Source: Palsa-892 sp035555855 (GTDB lineage Bacteria > Pseudomonadota > Alphaproteobacteria > Rhizobiales > Xanthobacteraceae). From it: 38,145 bases of DNA. Where the stretch lies: the NCBI GenBank assembly GCA_035555855.1, contig DATMGD010000047.1, positions 1 to 38,145 on the forward strand, given 5' to 3'. Below are positions 9,324-16,891 of this stretch, piece by piece. The first letter of the stretch is position 1. Every line of letters starts with the position of its first letter. Made by a program: the position numbers and the translations under genes. The notes beneath the pieces are model-generated. The model saw only the letters and a program-made list of their open reading frames with translations. It did not search any database and was not told where the DNA came from.

Positions 9324-10012
9324 GCGTGGAAAAAGCGGCTCGGCCCGTTGGCCCGGTGGTGGCTACGGCGCGCGCAGCGATGCCGGGGCCGGTGGTGTTT
9401 GAAGGTCGCTTCGGCACGGTCGAGAAACTCAATCCGGTCAAGCACATGAACGATCTTTGGAATGCGCTTGGCCACGACGACAGCGTATGGACTTACCTGT
9501 TTTACGGGCCGTTTCAGGATGCCGGTGCTTTTCTGAATTTTCTTGGCAAGATCGCCGATCTGCAGGACCAGGCCTATTACGCGATCCTCGACAAGAACGG
9601 CCGCGCGCAGGGCTGGGCATCGCTGATGCGGATCGAGCCCGCGAGCCGCGTCATCGAGGTCGGCAGCATCGCCTACGGGCCCGCGATGCAGCGAACGCCG
9701 CTTGCGACCGAAGCGCAGTATCTTTTAATGCGTTACGCCTTCGAGACGCTCGGATACCGCCGTTATGAATGGAAGTGCGATGCGCTGAATGCGCCGTCAC
9801 GCCGCGCGGCCGAGCGTTTCGGCTTTACCTTCGAGGGTCTCTTCCGCCAGCATATGATCGTGAAGGGCCACAGTCGCGATACCGCATGGTTTTCGATCAT
9901 CGACAGCGAATGGCCGCAGGTGAAGCAGGCGTTCGAGTTGTGGCTCGACGACAACAATTTCGAGGGCGGCCGCCAGCGCCGCTCGCTTACTGAAATCCGC
10001 AGCAGCTTGTAG
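9320..10012 (+). CDS. GNAT-family N-acetyltransferase (RimJ/RimL type)
   Basis: This 230-residue protein starts with a GTG that overlaps the preceding TGA. The fold is visible from the strand AYYAILDKNGRAQGWASLMRI, the helix beginning ATEAQYLLMRYAFE and the late ALNAPSRRAAERFGFTFEGLFR, the usual acetyl-CoA and substrate region of RimJ/L-like GNATs. It would transfer an acetyl group to an amine. The target is unknown, and nothing in a sugar-acid pathway obviously needs one. Tight coupling to the lyase suggests either detoxification of a side product or simple hitchhiking. Confidence 0.82.
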   Translation: MSVEKAARPVGPVVATARAAMPGPVVFEGRFGTVEKLNPVKHMNDLWNALGHDDSVWTYLFYGPFQDAGAFLNFLGKIADLQDQAYYAILDKNGRAQGWASLMRIEPASRVIEVGSIAYGPAMQRTPLATEAQYLLMRYAFETLGYRRYEWKCDALNAPSRRAAERFGFTFEGLFRQHMIVKGHSRDTAWFSIIDSEWPQVKQAFELWLDDNNFEGGRQRRSLTEIRSSL

Positions 10013-10021
10013 GGGGAACTC

Positions 10022-10762
10022 GTGGGCCGGTTGAAGGACAAGCAATGTCTGGTGACAGCGGCAGGGCAAGGTATCGGCCGCGCGATTGCCGAGGCTTTTC
10101 TGCACGAGGGTGCGAAAGTCGTCGCAACCGATCTCGACATGGAAAAACTGAAGGGCCTTGCCGCCGACTGCCGCAAGTTGGATGCGCGCATTACGGCGGA
10201 AGTCGAAAAGCTCGCGCAAGAGATTCCGCCGCTCGACGTGCTCGCGAACTGCGCGGGCTTCGTGCATCACGGTAATGTGCTCGACACGAGCGAAGCCGAC
10301 TGGGATTTTTCCTTCGACCTCAATGTGAAATCGATGCACCGGACGATCCACGCTTTTCTGCCCGGGATGCTGAAGAAGGGCGGCGGCTCGATCATCAACA
10401 TCGCCTCGATCGCTTCCTCGGTGAGCGGCCTGCCGAACCGCTATGTCTATGGCGCGTCGAAAGCAGCCGTGATCGGCCTCACGAAATCTGTCGCGGTCGA
10501 TTTCATCAAGCAGGGCATTCGTGCTAATGCGATCTGCCCCGGCACGGTGCAGTCGCCGTCACTCGATGATCGCATCCGGACGCTCGCGAAGAATACCGGG
10601 AAGTCCGAGGCCGAAGCGCGGCAGTTGTTCATCGACCGCCAGCCGATGGGCCGCCTCGGGACTGCCGAGGAAATTGCTTCTCTCGCGGTCTATCTTGCTT
10701 CCGATGAATCGAAGTTCACCACCGGTACGATCCAGCTGATCGACGGCGGTTTTGCCCTTTAA
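10022..10762 (+). CDS. SDR dehydrogenase, BDH2 / keto-deoxy-fuconate dehydrogenase type
   Basis: This 246-residue short-chain dehydrogenase has TAAGQGIG (12-19) for the cofactor, a D at the end of strand 2 (ATDLD) favouring NAD+, and catalytic Y143 and K147 (YGASK). The stretches NCAGFVHHG, DWDFSFDLNVKSM and GRLGTAEEIASLAVYLASDE closely resemble type-2 3-hydroxybutyrate dehydrogenase and 2-keto-3-deoxy-L-fuconate dehydrogenase. Downstream of an aldonate dehydratase, the second reading fits: oxidation of C4 of a 2-keto-3-deoxy acid. The GTG start at 10022 has a strong AGGGGGAA 5-6 bp upstream. Confidence 0.87.
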   Translation: MGRLKDKQCLVTAAGQGIGRAIAEAFLHEGAKVVATDLDMEKLKGLAADCRKLDARITAEVEKLAQEIPPLDVLANCAGFVHHGNVLDTSEADWDFSFDLNVKSMHRTIHAFLPGMLKKGGGSIINIASIASSVSGLPNRYVYGASKAAVIGLTKSVAVDFIKQGIRANAICPGTVQSPSLDDRIRTLAKNTGKSEAEARQLFIDRQPMGRLGTAEEIASLAVYLASDESKFTTGTIQLIDGGFAL

Positions 10763-10786
10763 GAAAGCGTAAGGAAGGAATTTCCC

Positions 10787-11764
10787 ATGCATGTTCTCGT
10801 GATCGGTGCTGCCGGCATGATCGGGCGGAAACTTACCGAGCGCCTGCTGCGCGAGCGTCAGCTTCGCGGCCAGCCGATCAAGAAGATGACCCTGCAGGAT
10901 ATCGTCGCGCCCGAAGAACCGCGCGACAAGCCGTTCGAGATTGTGACGCGGGCGGGCGATCTTTCGGTGCCGGGCGAAGCGGGCGCGCTCGTCGCCGACA
11001 ACCCGGACGTGATCTTTCATCTCGCAGCGATCGTTTCGGGCGAAGCGGAAGCTGATTTCGACAAGGGCTATCGCATCAATTTCGACGGCACGCGCTTTTT
11101 GTTCGACGCGATCCGCGCGCGCAAATATCTGCCGCGCGTCGTCTATACGAGCTCGATCGCTGTCTTCGGCGCGCCGTTCGACGGCAAGGTGAAAGACGAT
11201 TTCCACCTTACGCCGCTCACCTCCTACGGCACGCAAAAGGCGATCGGCGAACTGCTGCTCGCCGATTACACGCGGCGCGGCATTTTTGACGGCATCGGCC
11301 TCAGGCTGCCGACGATCTGCGTGCGGCCGGGCAAGCCGAACAAGGCGGCATCGGGCTTTTATTCGAGCATCATCCGCGAGCCGCTTGCAGGGCAAGAGGC
11401 GATCCTGCCGGTGCCGGATACGCTAAAGCACGGCCATGCGAGCCCCCGTTCGGCGGTCGGTTTTCTCATCCATGCCGCCAATATCGATGGCGCCAAGGTC
11501 GGTCCGCGCCGCAATCTTTCGATGCCGTCGGTGTCGGTCACCGTCGCCGAGCAGATCGAGGCGCTGAAGCGCGTCGCCGGGGAGAAGGTCGCGGCGCGTA
11601 TCAAGCGCGTGCCGGATCCGGTGATCGCGCGGATCGTCACCGACTGGGCCGAGGAAGTCGAGGCGAAACGCGCGCGCGAGCTTGGCTTCACCGTCGAAAA
11701 GAATTTTGACGAGATCATCCGCGTTCACATCGAGGACGAGCTGGGCGGCAAGATCGCGAATTGA
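10787..11764 (+). CDS. denD: DenD-like NAD-dependent sugar-acid dehydrogenase
   Basis: This 325-residue extended SDR carries GAAGMIG (7-13) and catalytic Y147/K151 (SYGTQKAIGE). The AGDLSVP, RLPTICVRPGKPNKAASGFYSSIIREPL and NLSMPSVSVTV stretches are typical of the D-erythronate dehydrogenase group, which oxidises D-erythronate at C2. The kinase and isomerases of the published D-erythronate route are not beside it, so the true substrate may be another aldonate or aldose. It has a good AAGGAAGGAA ribosome binding site. Its TGA overlaps the first of three repeated ATGs in front of sfsA. Confidence 0.78.
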   Translation: MHVLVIGAAGMIGRKLTERLLRERQLRGQPIKKMTLQDIVAPEEPRDKPFEIVTRAGDLSVPGEAGALVADNPDVIFHLAAIVSGEAEADFDKGYRINFDGTRFLFDAIRARKYLPRVVYTSSIAVFGAPFDGKVKDDFHLTPLTSYGTQKAIGELLLADYTRRGIFDGIGLRLPTICVRPGKPNKAASGFYSSIIREPLAGQEAILPVPDTLKHGHASPRSAVGFLIHAANIDGAKVGPRRNLSMPSVSVTVAEQIEALKRVAGEKVAARIKRVPDPVIARIVTDWAEEVEAKRARELGFTVEKNFDEIIRVHIEDELGGKIAN

Positions 11765-11798
11765 TGCGATTACGTGATGCGATTACGTGATGCGATTT
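11762..11798 (+). repeat. 13-bp tandem repeat (x2.8) over the sfsA start
   Basis: TGATGCGATTACG occurs at 11762-11774 and 11775-11787, and its first 11 bases again, with a final T for A, at 11788-11798. Each copy brings an ATGCGATT. Only the third ATG (11790) is in frame with sfsA. The first (11764) overlaps the denD stop and opens an 8-codon frame, MRLRDAIT, whose TGA (11788-11790) overlaps the sfsA ATG. The second opens a 25-codon frame inside sfsA. Confidence 0.92.
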
Positions 11799-12503
11799 CC
11801 TGCGCCGCTAATTCCTGCAACGCTTCTTCGCCGCTACAAGCGATTTCTTGCTGATGTCGTGCTGCCGGACGGCAGCGAAGTGACGGTGCATGTCGCCAAT
11901 CCCGGTGCGATGCTCGGTCTCAGTACGCCGGGTGCAAAGGTATGGCTGTCGAAGTCGGATAACCCGAAGCGCAAGCTCGCCTATAGCTGGGAGCTGATGG
12001 AGGCGGATTTCGGCGGCGGGCCGGAGCTTGTCGGCGTCAACACCGGGCATCCGAACAACCTCGTGGCGGAAGCGTTAGCGGCGAAGAAGCTCGCGCCCTT
12101 TGCTCAGTATTCCGGCATCCGCCGCGAAGTGCGCTACGGCAAGAATAGCCGCGTCGATTTCCTGCTCGAAGGCGAGGGACTGCCGCCCTGCTATCTCGAA
12201 GTGAAGAACGTGCACATGATGCGCTCGCCGGGCCGCGCCGAATTTCCCGATGCCAAAACGGCGCGCGGCGCGAAGCATCTCGACGAGCTTGCCGCGATTG
12301 CGGCTAGCGGCCAACGCGCGGCAATGTTGTATCTCGTCCAGATCGGCTCGGCGCAATCGGTGTCGCTCGCCGCCGATATCGATCCCGCCTACAAGGCGGC
12401 TTTCGACCGGGCGCTTGCGGCGGGAGTCGAGGCGCATTCCCATATTTGTCACATTTCCCGCGATGGCATCGAGGTCGGGCCCGCTGTTCCGGTGCTCGGC
12501 TAA
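11790..12503 (+). CDS. sfsA: SfsA family nuclease/regulator
   Basis: This 237-residue protein matches SfsA from end to end: MRFPAPLIPATLLRRYKRFL at the start, VHVANPGAMLG (N-terminal OB-like part), VGVNTGHPNNL, then the nuclease-like core YGKNSRVDFLLEG, CYLEVKNVHM, FPDAKTARGAKHL and MLYLVQ. D, E and K of the RVDF...EVK pattern are the PD-(D/E)XK-type residues. E. coli SfsA was described as a sugar-fermentation stimulator and DNA binder, and is now annotated as a nuclease. The start is the third of three repeated ATGs, chosen because MRFP begins the conserved block. No base separates it from the mini-frame ahead, so coupling to denD translation is possible. Confidence 0.93.
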   Translation: MRFPAPLIPATLLRRYKRFLADVVLPDGSEVTVHVANPGAMLGLSTPGAKVWLSKSDNPKRKLAYSWELMEADFGGGPELVGVNTGHPNNLVAEALAAKKLAPFAQYSGIRREVRYGKNSRVDFLLEGEGLPPCYLEVKNVHMMRSPGRAEFPDAKTARGAKHLDELAAIAASGQRAAMLYLVQIGSAQSVSLAADIDPAYKAAFDRALAAGVEAHSHICHISRDGIEVGPAVPVLG

Positions 12504-12521
12504 GGTTTACTTTTCGCTTCC

Positions 12522-12549
12522 TTGCGCGTTGCGGGCGATGGCTTACATT
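12522..12549 (+). promoter_or_regulatory. Possible promoter upstream of map
   Basis: TTGCGC, a 16-bp spacer and TACATT lie in the 97-bp gap between sfsA and map, and AGGGG follows at 12550-12554. Match to the consensus is only moderate, and read-through from sfsA is equally possible. AGGGG is best placed for the first of three repeated ATGs (12567), not for the map ATG itself. Confidence 0.3.
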
Positions 12550-12564
12550 AGGGGTCTGAGTTTC

Positions 12565-12609
12565 CCATGAGCCATCTCTTTCCATGAGCCATGTCTTCCC
12601 ATGAGCTAT
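12565..12609 (+). repeat. 17-bp tandem repeat (x3) over the map start
   Basis: CCATGAGCCATCTCTTT, CCATGAGCCATGTCTTC and CCATGAGCTATGTC follow one another with a 17-bp period, placing ATGAGC at 12567, 12584 and 12601. The first two open six-codon frames, MSHLFP and MSHVFP, and each ends on a TGA that overlaps the next ATG (ATGA). The third is the map start (MSYVEA). The visible SD-like AGGGG precedes the first copy only. Confidence 0.92.
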
Positions 12610-13425
12610 GTCGAAGCCGCTACCGCGCCCCTGCGCAAAACCGGGCAGATCAAGCTGCACGGCCCCGAGGATTTTGCCGGCATGCGCCGCGCCGGGCGTC
12701 TCGTTGCCGAAGTGCTCGATGAGCTTGTCGACAAGATCAAGCCGGGCGTCACCACGGAGACGATCGATCGCTTCGTGCTGAACTATGCGCTCGATCGCGG
12801 CGCGCTGCCGGCGACGTTGATGTATCGCGGTTACGGAAAATCGGTCTGCACGTCGATCAATCATGTCGTCTGCCACGGCATTCCCAACGAGAAGCCGCTC
12901 CGGGACGGCGACATCGTCAATATCGACGTGACGCTGATCCTCGATGGTTGGCACGGCGACTCGAGCCGGATGTATCTCGTCGGCGATGTGCCGCGGCGCG
13001 CCGAGCGGCTGGTCGAGATCACTTACGAAGCGATGATGGCCGGCATCGACACGATCCGGCCCGGTTCGACGATCGGCGCGATCGGCGCTGCCATCCAGGC
13101 GGTGGTCGAGCCGAACCATATGAGCGTGGTGCGCGATTTTTGCGGTCACGGCGTCGGCCGCCTGTTTCACGACGAGCCCAATGTCGTGCATATCGGCCGT
13201 CCCGGCGAGGGCGCTATCCTCAAGCCCGGCATGTTTTTCACCGTCGAGCCGATGATTAATCTCGGCCGGCCGCACGTGAAGGTCCTGTCCGATGGCTGGA
13301 CGGCAGTGACGCGCGACCGCTCGCTTTCGGCGCAGTTCGAGCACACCGTCGGCGTCACCGAAACCGGTGTCGAGATCTTCACGCTCTCGCCCAAGGGTCT
13401 GCATCAGCCGCCCTATCACGCGTGA
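12601..13425 (+). CDS. map: Methionine aminopeptidase, type I
   Basis: This 274-residue enzyme removes the initiator methionine from nascent proteins. The five metal ligands are all present: D109 and D120 (NIDVTLILDGWHGD), H183 (CGHGVG), E216 (FTVEPMI) and E247 (AQFEHTV), plus the substrate histidine H92 (VCHGIP). There is no zinc-finger extension, so it is type Ia-like. Start choice: ATG 12601 is in frame after two out-of-frame copies of the same start sequence. It lies between sfsA and radC on the same strand. Confidence 0.97.
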   Translation: MSYVEAATAPLRKTGQIKLHGPEDFAGMRRAGRLVAEVLDELVDKIKPGVTTETIDRFVLNYALDRGALPATLMYRGYGKSVCTSINHVVCHGIPNEKPLRDGDIVNIDVTLILDGWHGDSSRMYLVGDVPRRAERLVEITYEAMMAGIDTIRPGSTIGAIGAAIQAVVEPNHMSVVRDFCGHGVGRLFHDEPNVVHIGRPGEGAILKPGMFFTVEPMINLGRPHVKVLSDGWTAVTRDRSLSAQFEHTVGVTETGVEIFTLSPKGLHQPPYHA

Positions 13426-13434
13426 CGCCTTCAA

Positions 13435-14142
13435 ATGGCGAGCGGCGGCAAGAAGAACCCGGAACAGGGCGAGCCTCACTACCACGGACACCGCGACCGG
13501 CTGCGCTCGCGCTTCCGCGAGTCGGGCAGCGATGCGCTCGCCGATTATGAGCTTCTGGAATTGATCCTATTTCGCGCGCTGCCGCGGCGCGACGTGAAGC
13601 CGCTCGCCAAAGCCTTGATGACGAAATTCGGCTCGTTCGCCGAAGTCGTTTCGGCGCCGCCGGCGCGGCTTGCGGAGGTCGACGGCGCAGGCGAAGCGGT
13701 AATCACCGAATTGAAGCTGATCGAGGCGGCGACGCGCCATTTCGTGCGCGGCAAGGTGAGCGAACGCCCGGTGCTGTCGTCATGGAGTTCAGTGCTGGAA
13801 TATTGCCGCGCGGCGATGGCTTTCGCCGACAAGGAGCAGTTTCGTATCCTGTTCCTCGACAAGAAGAACCAGCTCATCACCGACGAAGTGCAGCAGACCG
13901 GCACTGTCGATCACACGCCGGTCTATCCGCGCGAAGTGGTGAAACGGGCGTTAGAGCTTTCGGCAACCGCCGTTATTCTCGTGCATAACCATCCCTCGGG
14001 CGATCCGACGCCATCGCGTGCCGATATCCAGATGACGAAAGCGATCATCGACGTCGCGCGGCCGCTCGGCATCGAGGTCCACGATCACATCATCGTCGGC
14101 AAGGCCGGCCACGCCAGCCTCAAGGGCATGCGGCTGATTTAA
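13435..14142 (+). CDS. radC: RadC-family JAB/MPN domain protein
   Basis: This 235-residue protein has a helix-hairpin-helix-like N-terminal part (about 15-110, including LADYELLELILF and VDGAGEA) and a C-terminal JAMM metalloprotease-like domain with H184, H186 and D197 in HNHPSGDPTPSRAD. The family was named for DNA repair, but its biochemical role is unsettled. It follows map by 9 bp, and a terminator sits directly after its stop, so it ends this transcript. Confidence 0.95.
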   Translation: MASGGKKNPEQGEPHYHGHRDRLRSRFRESGSDALADYELLELILFRALPRRDVKPLAKALMTKFGSFAEVVSAPPARLAEVDGAGEAVITELKLIEAATRHFVRGKVSERPVLSSWSSVLEYCRAAMAFADKEQFRILFLDKKNQLITDEVQQTGTVDHTPVYPREVVKRALELSATAVILVHNHPSGDPTPSRADIQMTKAIIDVARPLGIEVHDHIIVGKAGHASLKGMRLI

Positions 14143-14143
14143 A

Positions 14144-14177
14144 CGAGCGCGACGGAATCTGCCGCGCTCGCTTTTTT
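14144..14177 (+). terminator. Rho-independent terminator after radC
   Basis: CGAGCGCG (14144-14151) pairs with CGCGCTCG (14163-14170) around an 11-nt loop and is followed by CT6. It separates radC from the convergent methyltransferase, whose stop lies 2 bp further on. Confidence 0.85.
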
Positions 14178-14178
14178 A

Positions 14179-15003
14179 TTATTTTTTGGTGACGACGGCC
14201 TCGAGGTAATCGCTTGGAATCACCAAAGCCCCGTCTTTTGCGATATTGAATTCGCCAATAAGCGCAAGGATTTTGCTTTCGAGCGCAAGCGCCTGCTTGC
14301 CTTCGAGTGCCGCGAAAGCCTTCAGCACCGGTCCGTAATAGGTTCGGAAGATATCGACCCAATGCTCAGGCGATTTATAGCGGAAGACGAATTGCCGCTT
14401 CGTAGTTGCGATGGAGGCGCCGCTAAATAATTGTTCGAGGTGCGAGTGTTGGCCCCAAAGTGCTGGCGAACTGAGGCCGGGCGCAGGAGGCACGTATGTA
14501 CCGATCAGTTTGAATAGTCGACCGATGAAACCGTCCGGAGTCCAGTTGGCGAGCCCGATCCTGCCTCCGGGGCGGCAGACCCGCAGCAATTCTTTTGCGG
14601 CCTTAACCTGATCTGGTGTGAACATCACGCCAAAGGTGGAAAGCACGATGTCGAAACTCGTATCAGGGAAAGGCAGATTTTCCGCATCAGCTTGTTGAAA
14701 TGTAATGGGCAAGCCCTCCGCTTCGGCGCGCTTCCGGCCCTGGTCGAGAAGGCTGCCGACATAGTCGGTCGAAATGACGTCCGCAAAACGGCGCGCCGCC
14801 GCGAGCGATGCGTTGCCGTTGCCAGCGGCAACATCAAGCACGCGTTGCGTGCTGCGTAGGTCGACTGCTTCGCAAAGCGACTCGCCGACAATCTGCAAAG
14901 TAGTTCCAACGACGGCATAATTGCCGGAGCTCCAAGCCATTTGCTGACGCCCTTTGACCATCGATAAATCCACCGGCACGGGATTAGATACTTGTACGTT
15001 CAT
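14179..15003 (-). CDS. Class I SAM-dependent methyltransferase
   Basis: This 274-residue UbiE/COQ5-like methyltransferase has motif I VLDVAAGNGNASL, an acidic STDYVGSLLDQ after strand 2, QQADAENLPFPDTSFD (motif II region) and LLRVCRPGGRIGLANW (motif III). It moves a methyl group from SAM to an unidentified small molecule. The start is set at the ATG at 15003 (MNVQVSNPVP), which has AGGAGA 8 bp upstream. The longer open frame would run into the AraC promoter region. It is divergent from an AraC regulator, which is its likely controller. Confidence 0.85.
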   Translation of the reverse strand: MNVQVSNPVPVDLSMVKGRQQMAWSSGNYAVVGTTLQIVGESLCEAVDLRSTQRVLDVAAGNGNASLAAARRFADVISTDYVGSLLDQGRKRAEAEGLPITFQQADAENLPFPDTSFDIVLSTFGVMFTPDQVKAAKELLRVCRPGGRIGLANWTPDGFIGRLFKLIGTYVPPAPGLSSPALWGQHSHLEQLFSGASIATTKRQFVFRYKSPEHWVDIFRTYYGPVLKAFAALEGKQALALESKILALIGEFNIAKDGALVIPSDYLEAVVTKK

Positions 15004-15134
15004 GACGAAATCTCCTGCTGACCGAATGCGCTGGGCGGCATGGCATTTCCGGCCGTTCTCATTTGCTGAGGCATCCTCTAAGGTGCTCGCCGCCTGATCG
15101 GGTGTGTGGATATGGCCGAGGGGTTTTGCTCTCA

Positions 15135-16148
15135 ATGACCAGGACGCCGCCTTCATTTGCAGGGACGCCGAAAAGCGCGAGCGATTACGACGTCTTGGCG
15201 GAAATGCTGCGCGCAGTGCGCCTCACCGGTTCGGTATTCCTAGATGGCCGGTTTTCGGCGCCATTTGGCATCGTCAGCCCCAAACAATATGACGAAGGTA
15301 CCCCGCTTGCGCATCTACGCCACATCAGTGTTTTTCATCTAATCGCGACCGGGGAATGTACGATCGAGCTTGCTACTGGCGAAAAAAGGAAAATCACCGC
15401 AGGCGACATCCTGCTGATGCCTTTTGCGGATTCGCACATATTCTGGAATGGCGAGTATTGCGATGCCGCATTTGCTCCGAACGTAATGCGTCCCAGCCCG
15501 CTAAACGGGATGTGGACGATTGATCACGGCGGCGGCGGATGCGAGACGCGCATGGTGTGTGGTTTTATCGAGTCCTCGGAATTTCTGTTCGCGCCGGTGT
15601 TTCGCTCGCTGCCCGTTCTGCTGGTTGAGAAAACCGGTGAGGACGGAGTTGGTGCGGTGCTGACATCGACAGTGCGAGAAATTCTCGCACTTGCCGAAAC
15701 CGCTGCGCCGGGTACGGAGTTAATGTTAGCCCGTTTGATGGAGCTTTTATTCGTCGAAGTGCTGCGGCGTTACGCGGAGCGCTTGCCGCGCGATGCGAAC
15801 GGCTGGTTTGCCGCACTCAACGATCCGATCGTGAACCGTGCATTGCAGCTCGTTCACCGGGAACCCGCCCGGCGCTGGACCGTGGATACGTTGGCGCGGG
15901 CGGCAGGGGCTTCGCGCAGCGTTCTTGCAGAGCGCTTTAACGCCGTCATGAGACAGGCGCCGATCGAATACGTAACTGGCTGGCGCATGCAGCTTGCCGC
16001 CGAGCGCTTGCGCAACAGTGATGACAGTCTCGCGGCGATTGCCGCAGGCGTGGGTTACGAGTCGGAGGCGGCATTCAATCGTGCGTTCAAGCGCGTTACC
16101 GGAGTGGCGCCGGGGCGTTGGCGAGCGGGGATCAGTTCGGGCGCGTGA
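15135..16148 (+). CDS. AraC-family transcriptional regulator
   Basis: This 337-residue protein has a cupin sensor domain (about 40-210, with HISVFHLIATGECTIEL and ITAGDILLMPFADSHIF) followed by the AraC double helix-turn-helix near 235-335. The recognisable C-terminal part runs from WTVDTLARAAGASRSVLAER through LAAIAAGVGYESEAAFNRAF. It resembles the cupin_6 AraC group. The start is the ATG at 15135, with GAGGGG upstream, rather than an upstream TTG. It is divergent from the methyltransferase (131-bp shared promoter region), suggesting autoregulation and control of that gene. Its 3' end overlaps the convergent Inh-protein gene by 17 bp. Base composition looks less GC-rich than the neighbours, as for an acquired pair. 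Confidence 0.9.
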   Translation: MTRTPPSFAGTPKSASDYDVLAEMLRAVRLTGSVFLDGRFSAPFGIVSPKQYDEGTPLAHLRHISVFHLIATGECTIELATGEKRKITAGDILLMPFADSHIFWNGEYCDAAFAPNVMRPSPLNGMWTIDHGGGGCETRMVCGFIESSEFLFAPVFRSLPVLLVEKTGEDGVGAVLTSTVREILALAETAAPGTELMLARLMELLFVEVLRRYAERLPRDANGWFAALNDPIVNRALQLVHREPARRWTVDTLARAAGASRSVLAERFNAVMRQAPIEYVTGWRMQLAAERLRNSDDSLAAIAAGVGYESEAAFNRAFKRVTGVAPGRWRAGISSGA

Positions 16149-16863
16149 GCGACAGGGGCCGCGGCGTTTCCGGAATTTTAGTCCAGTTGCCTTCGGGCTG
16201 GCGGCCGAAGCGCAGGCGTTCGTCTTTCGCGGACAGAAGGATGATGTCGCCGCGATCGAGAAACCATTTCACCGGCCCGAAACGAACGATCGACGGATCG
16301 CAGCCGGGTTTCACCGTCATCTTGAACATATCGTCGCCTGCCGCCTGTTCGGTCAGCGTAATGCTGCAGATCGCGGGGCCATTGGGGCGGGCGATATTCC
16401 ATTCGCCGACGGCGTCGTTGAAGGCCGGGACATCGGGGGCCTGAGCGAATTGCAGGTTGGTAAGGAAATAAACGCCGTCGCCCTCAAGGAGCGCCTCGTA
16501 CTGACCGCCGACGCCTTCGGTGAATTCCGAAACCGTGCGCTTTGCCGCATTCACGAAGCGGATCGAGCCGGCGATGCCGGGCTGCCAGGCGACTGTATCA
16601 TTCAGGAATCGAAACAGCGGCGTGCATCGTGCGCGATCGTAAGCGAGCGCGTGTCCGGCCGCGATCGGTCTTGCTTCCAGCGTAACGTCGCATTTTCTGT
16701 CGCCGAGTGCGCTCTGTAATTGATACTGCGCGGCAAGCTGCTTGGCGTCGGGTGTCTGCGGGCGCGCCGCGGCGTCGGGGTCGGGCACCCTATCCGGGAC
16801 TTGGGCAAGGCCGGGTGAGGCGAGCGCGAAAGCAAGGACCAGCAGACACGCGAGCCGTTTCAT
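16132..16863 (-). CDS. Secreted protein with two AprI/Inh-type protease-inhibitor domains
   Basis: This 243-residue protein has a signal peptide (about 1-20, cut at GLA|QV). The mature part reads as two beta-barrel Inh-like units. Unit 1 is near 46-135, with C58/C80, VAWQPG and a late YFL. Unit 2 is near 150-235, with the classical GEWNIAR, C166/C188 and KWFLDRGDIILL. Both cysteine pairs are 22 residues apart, fitting the single disulphide of the family. Known Inh proteins block serralysin-type metalloproteases in the periplasm with a single domain. It is third in a run behind the 2-hydroxyacid dehydrogenase, with CAGGAG upstream of the start. Confidence 0.72.
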   Translation of the reverse strand: MKRLACLLVLAFALASPGLAQVPDRVPDPDAAARPQTPDAKQLAAQYQLQSALGDRKCDVTLEARPIAAGHALAYDRARCTPLFRFLNDTVAWQPGIAGSIRFVNAAKRTVSEFTEGVGGQYEALLEGDGVYFLTNLQFAQAPDVPAFNDAVGEWNIARPNGPAICSITLTEQAAGDDMFKMTVKPGCDPSIVRFGPVKWFLDRGDIILLSAKDERLRFGRQPEGNWTKIPETPRPLSLTRPN

Positions 16864-16891
16864 GGATGCTCCTGACGGATGCGGCCGGAAG

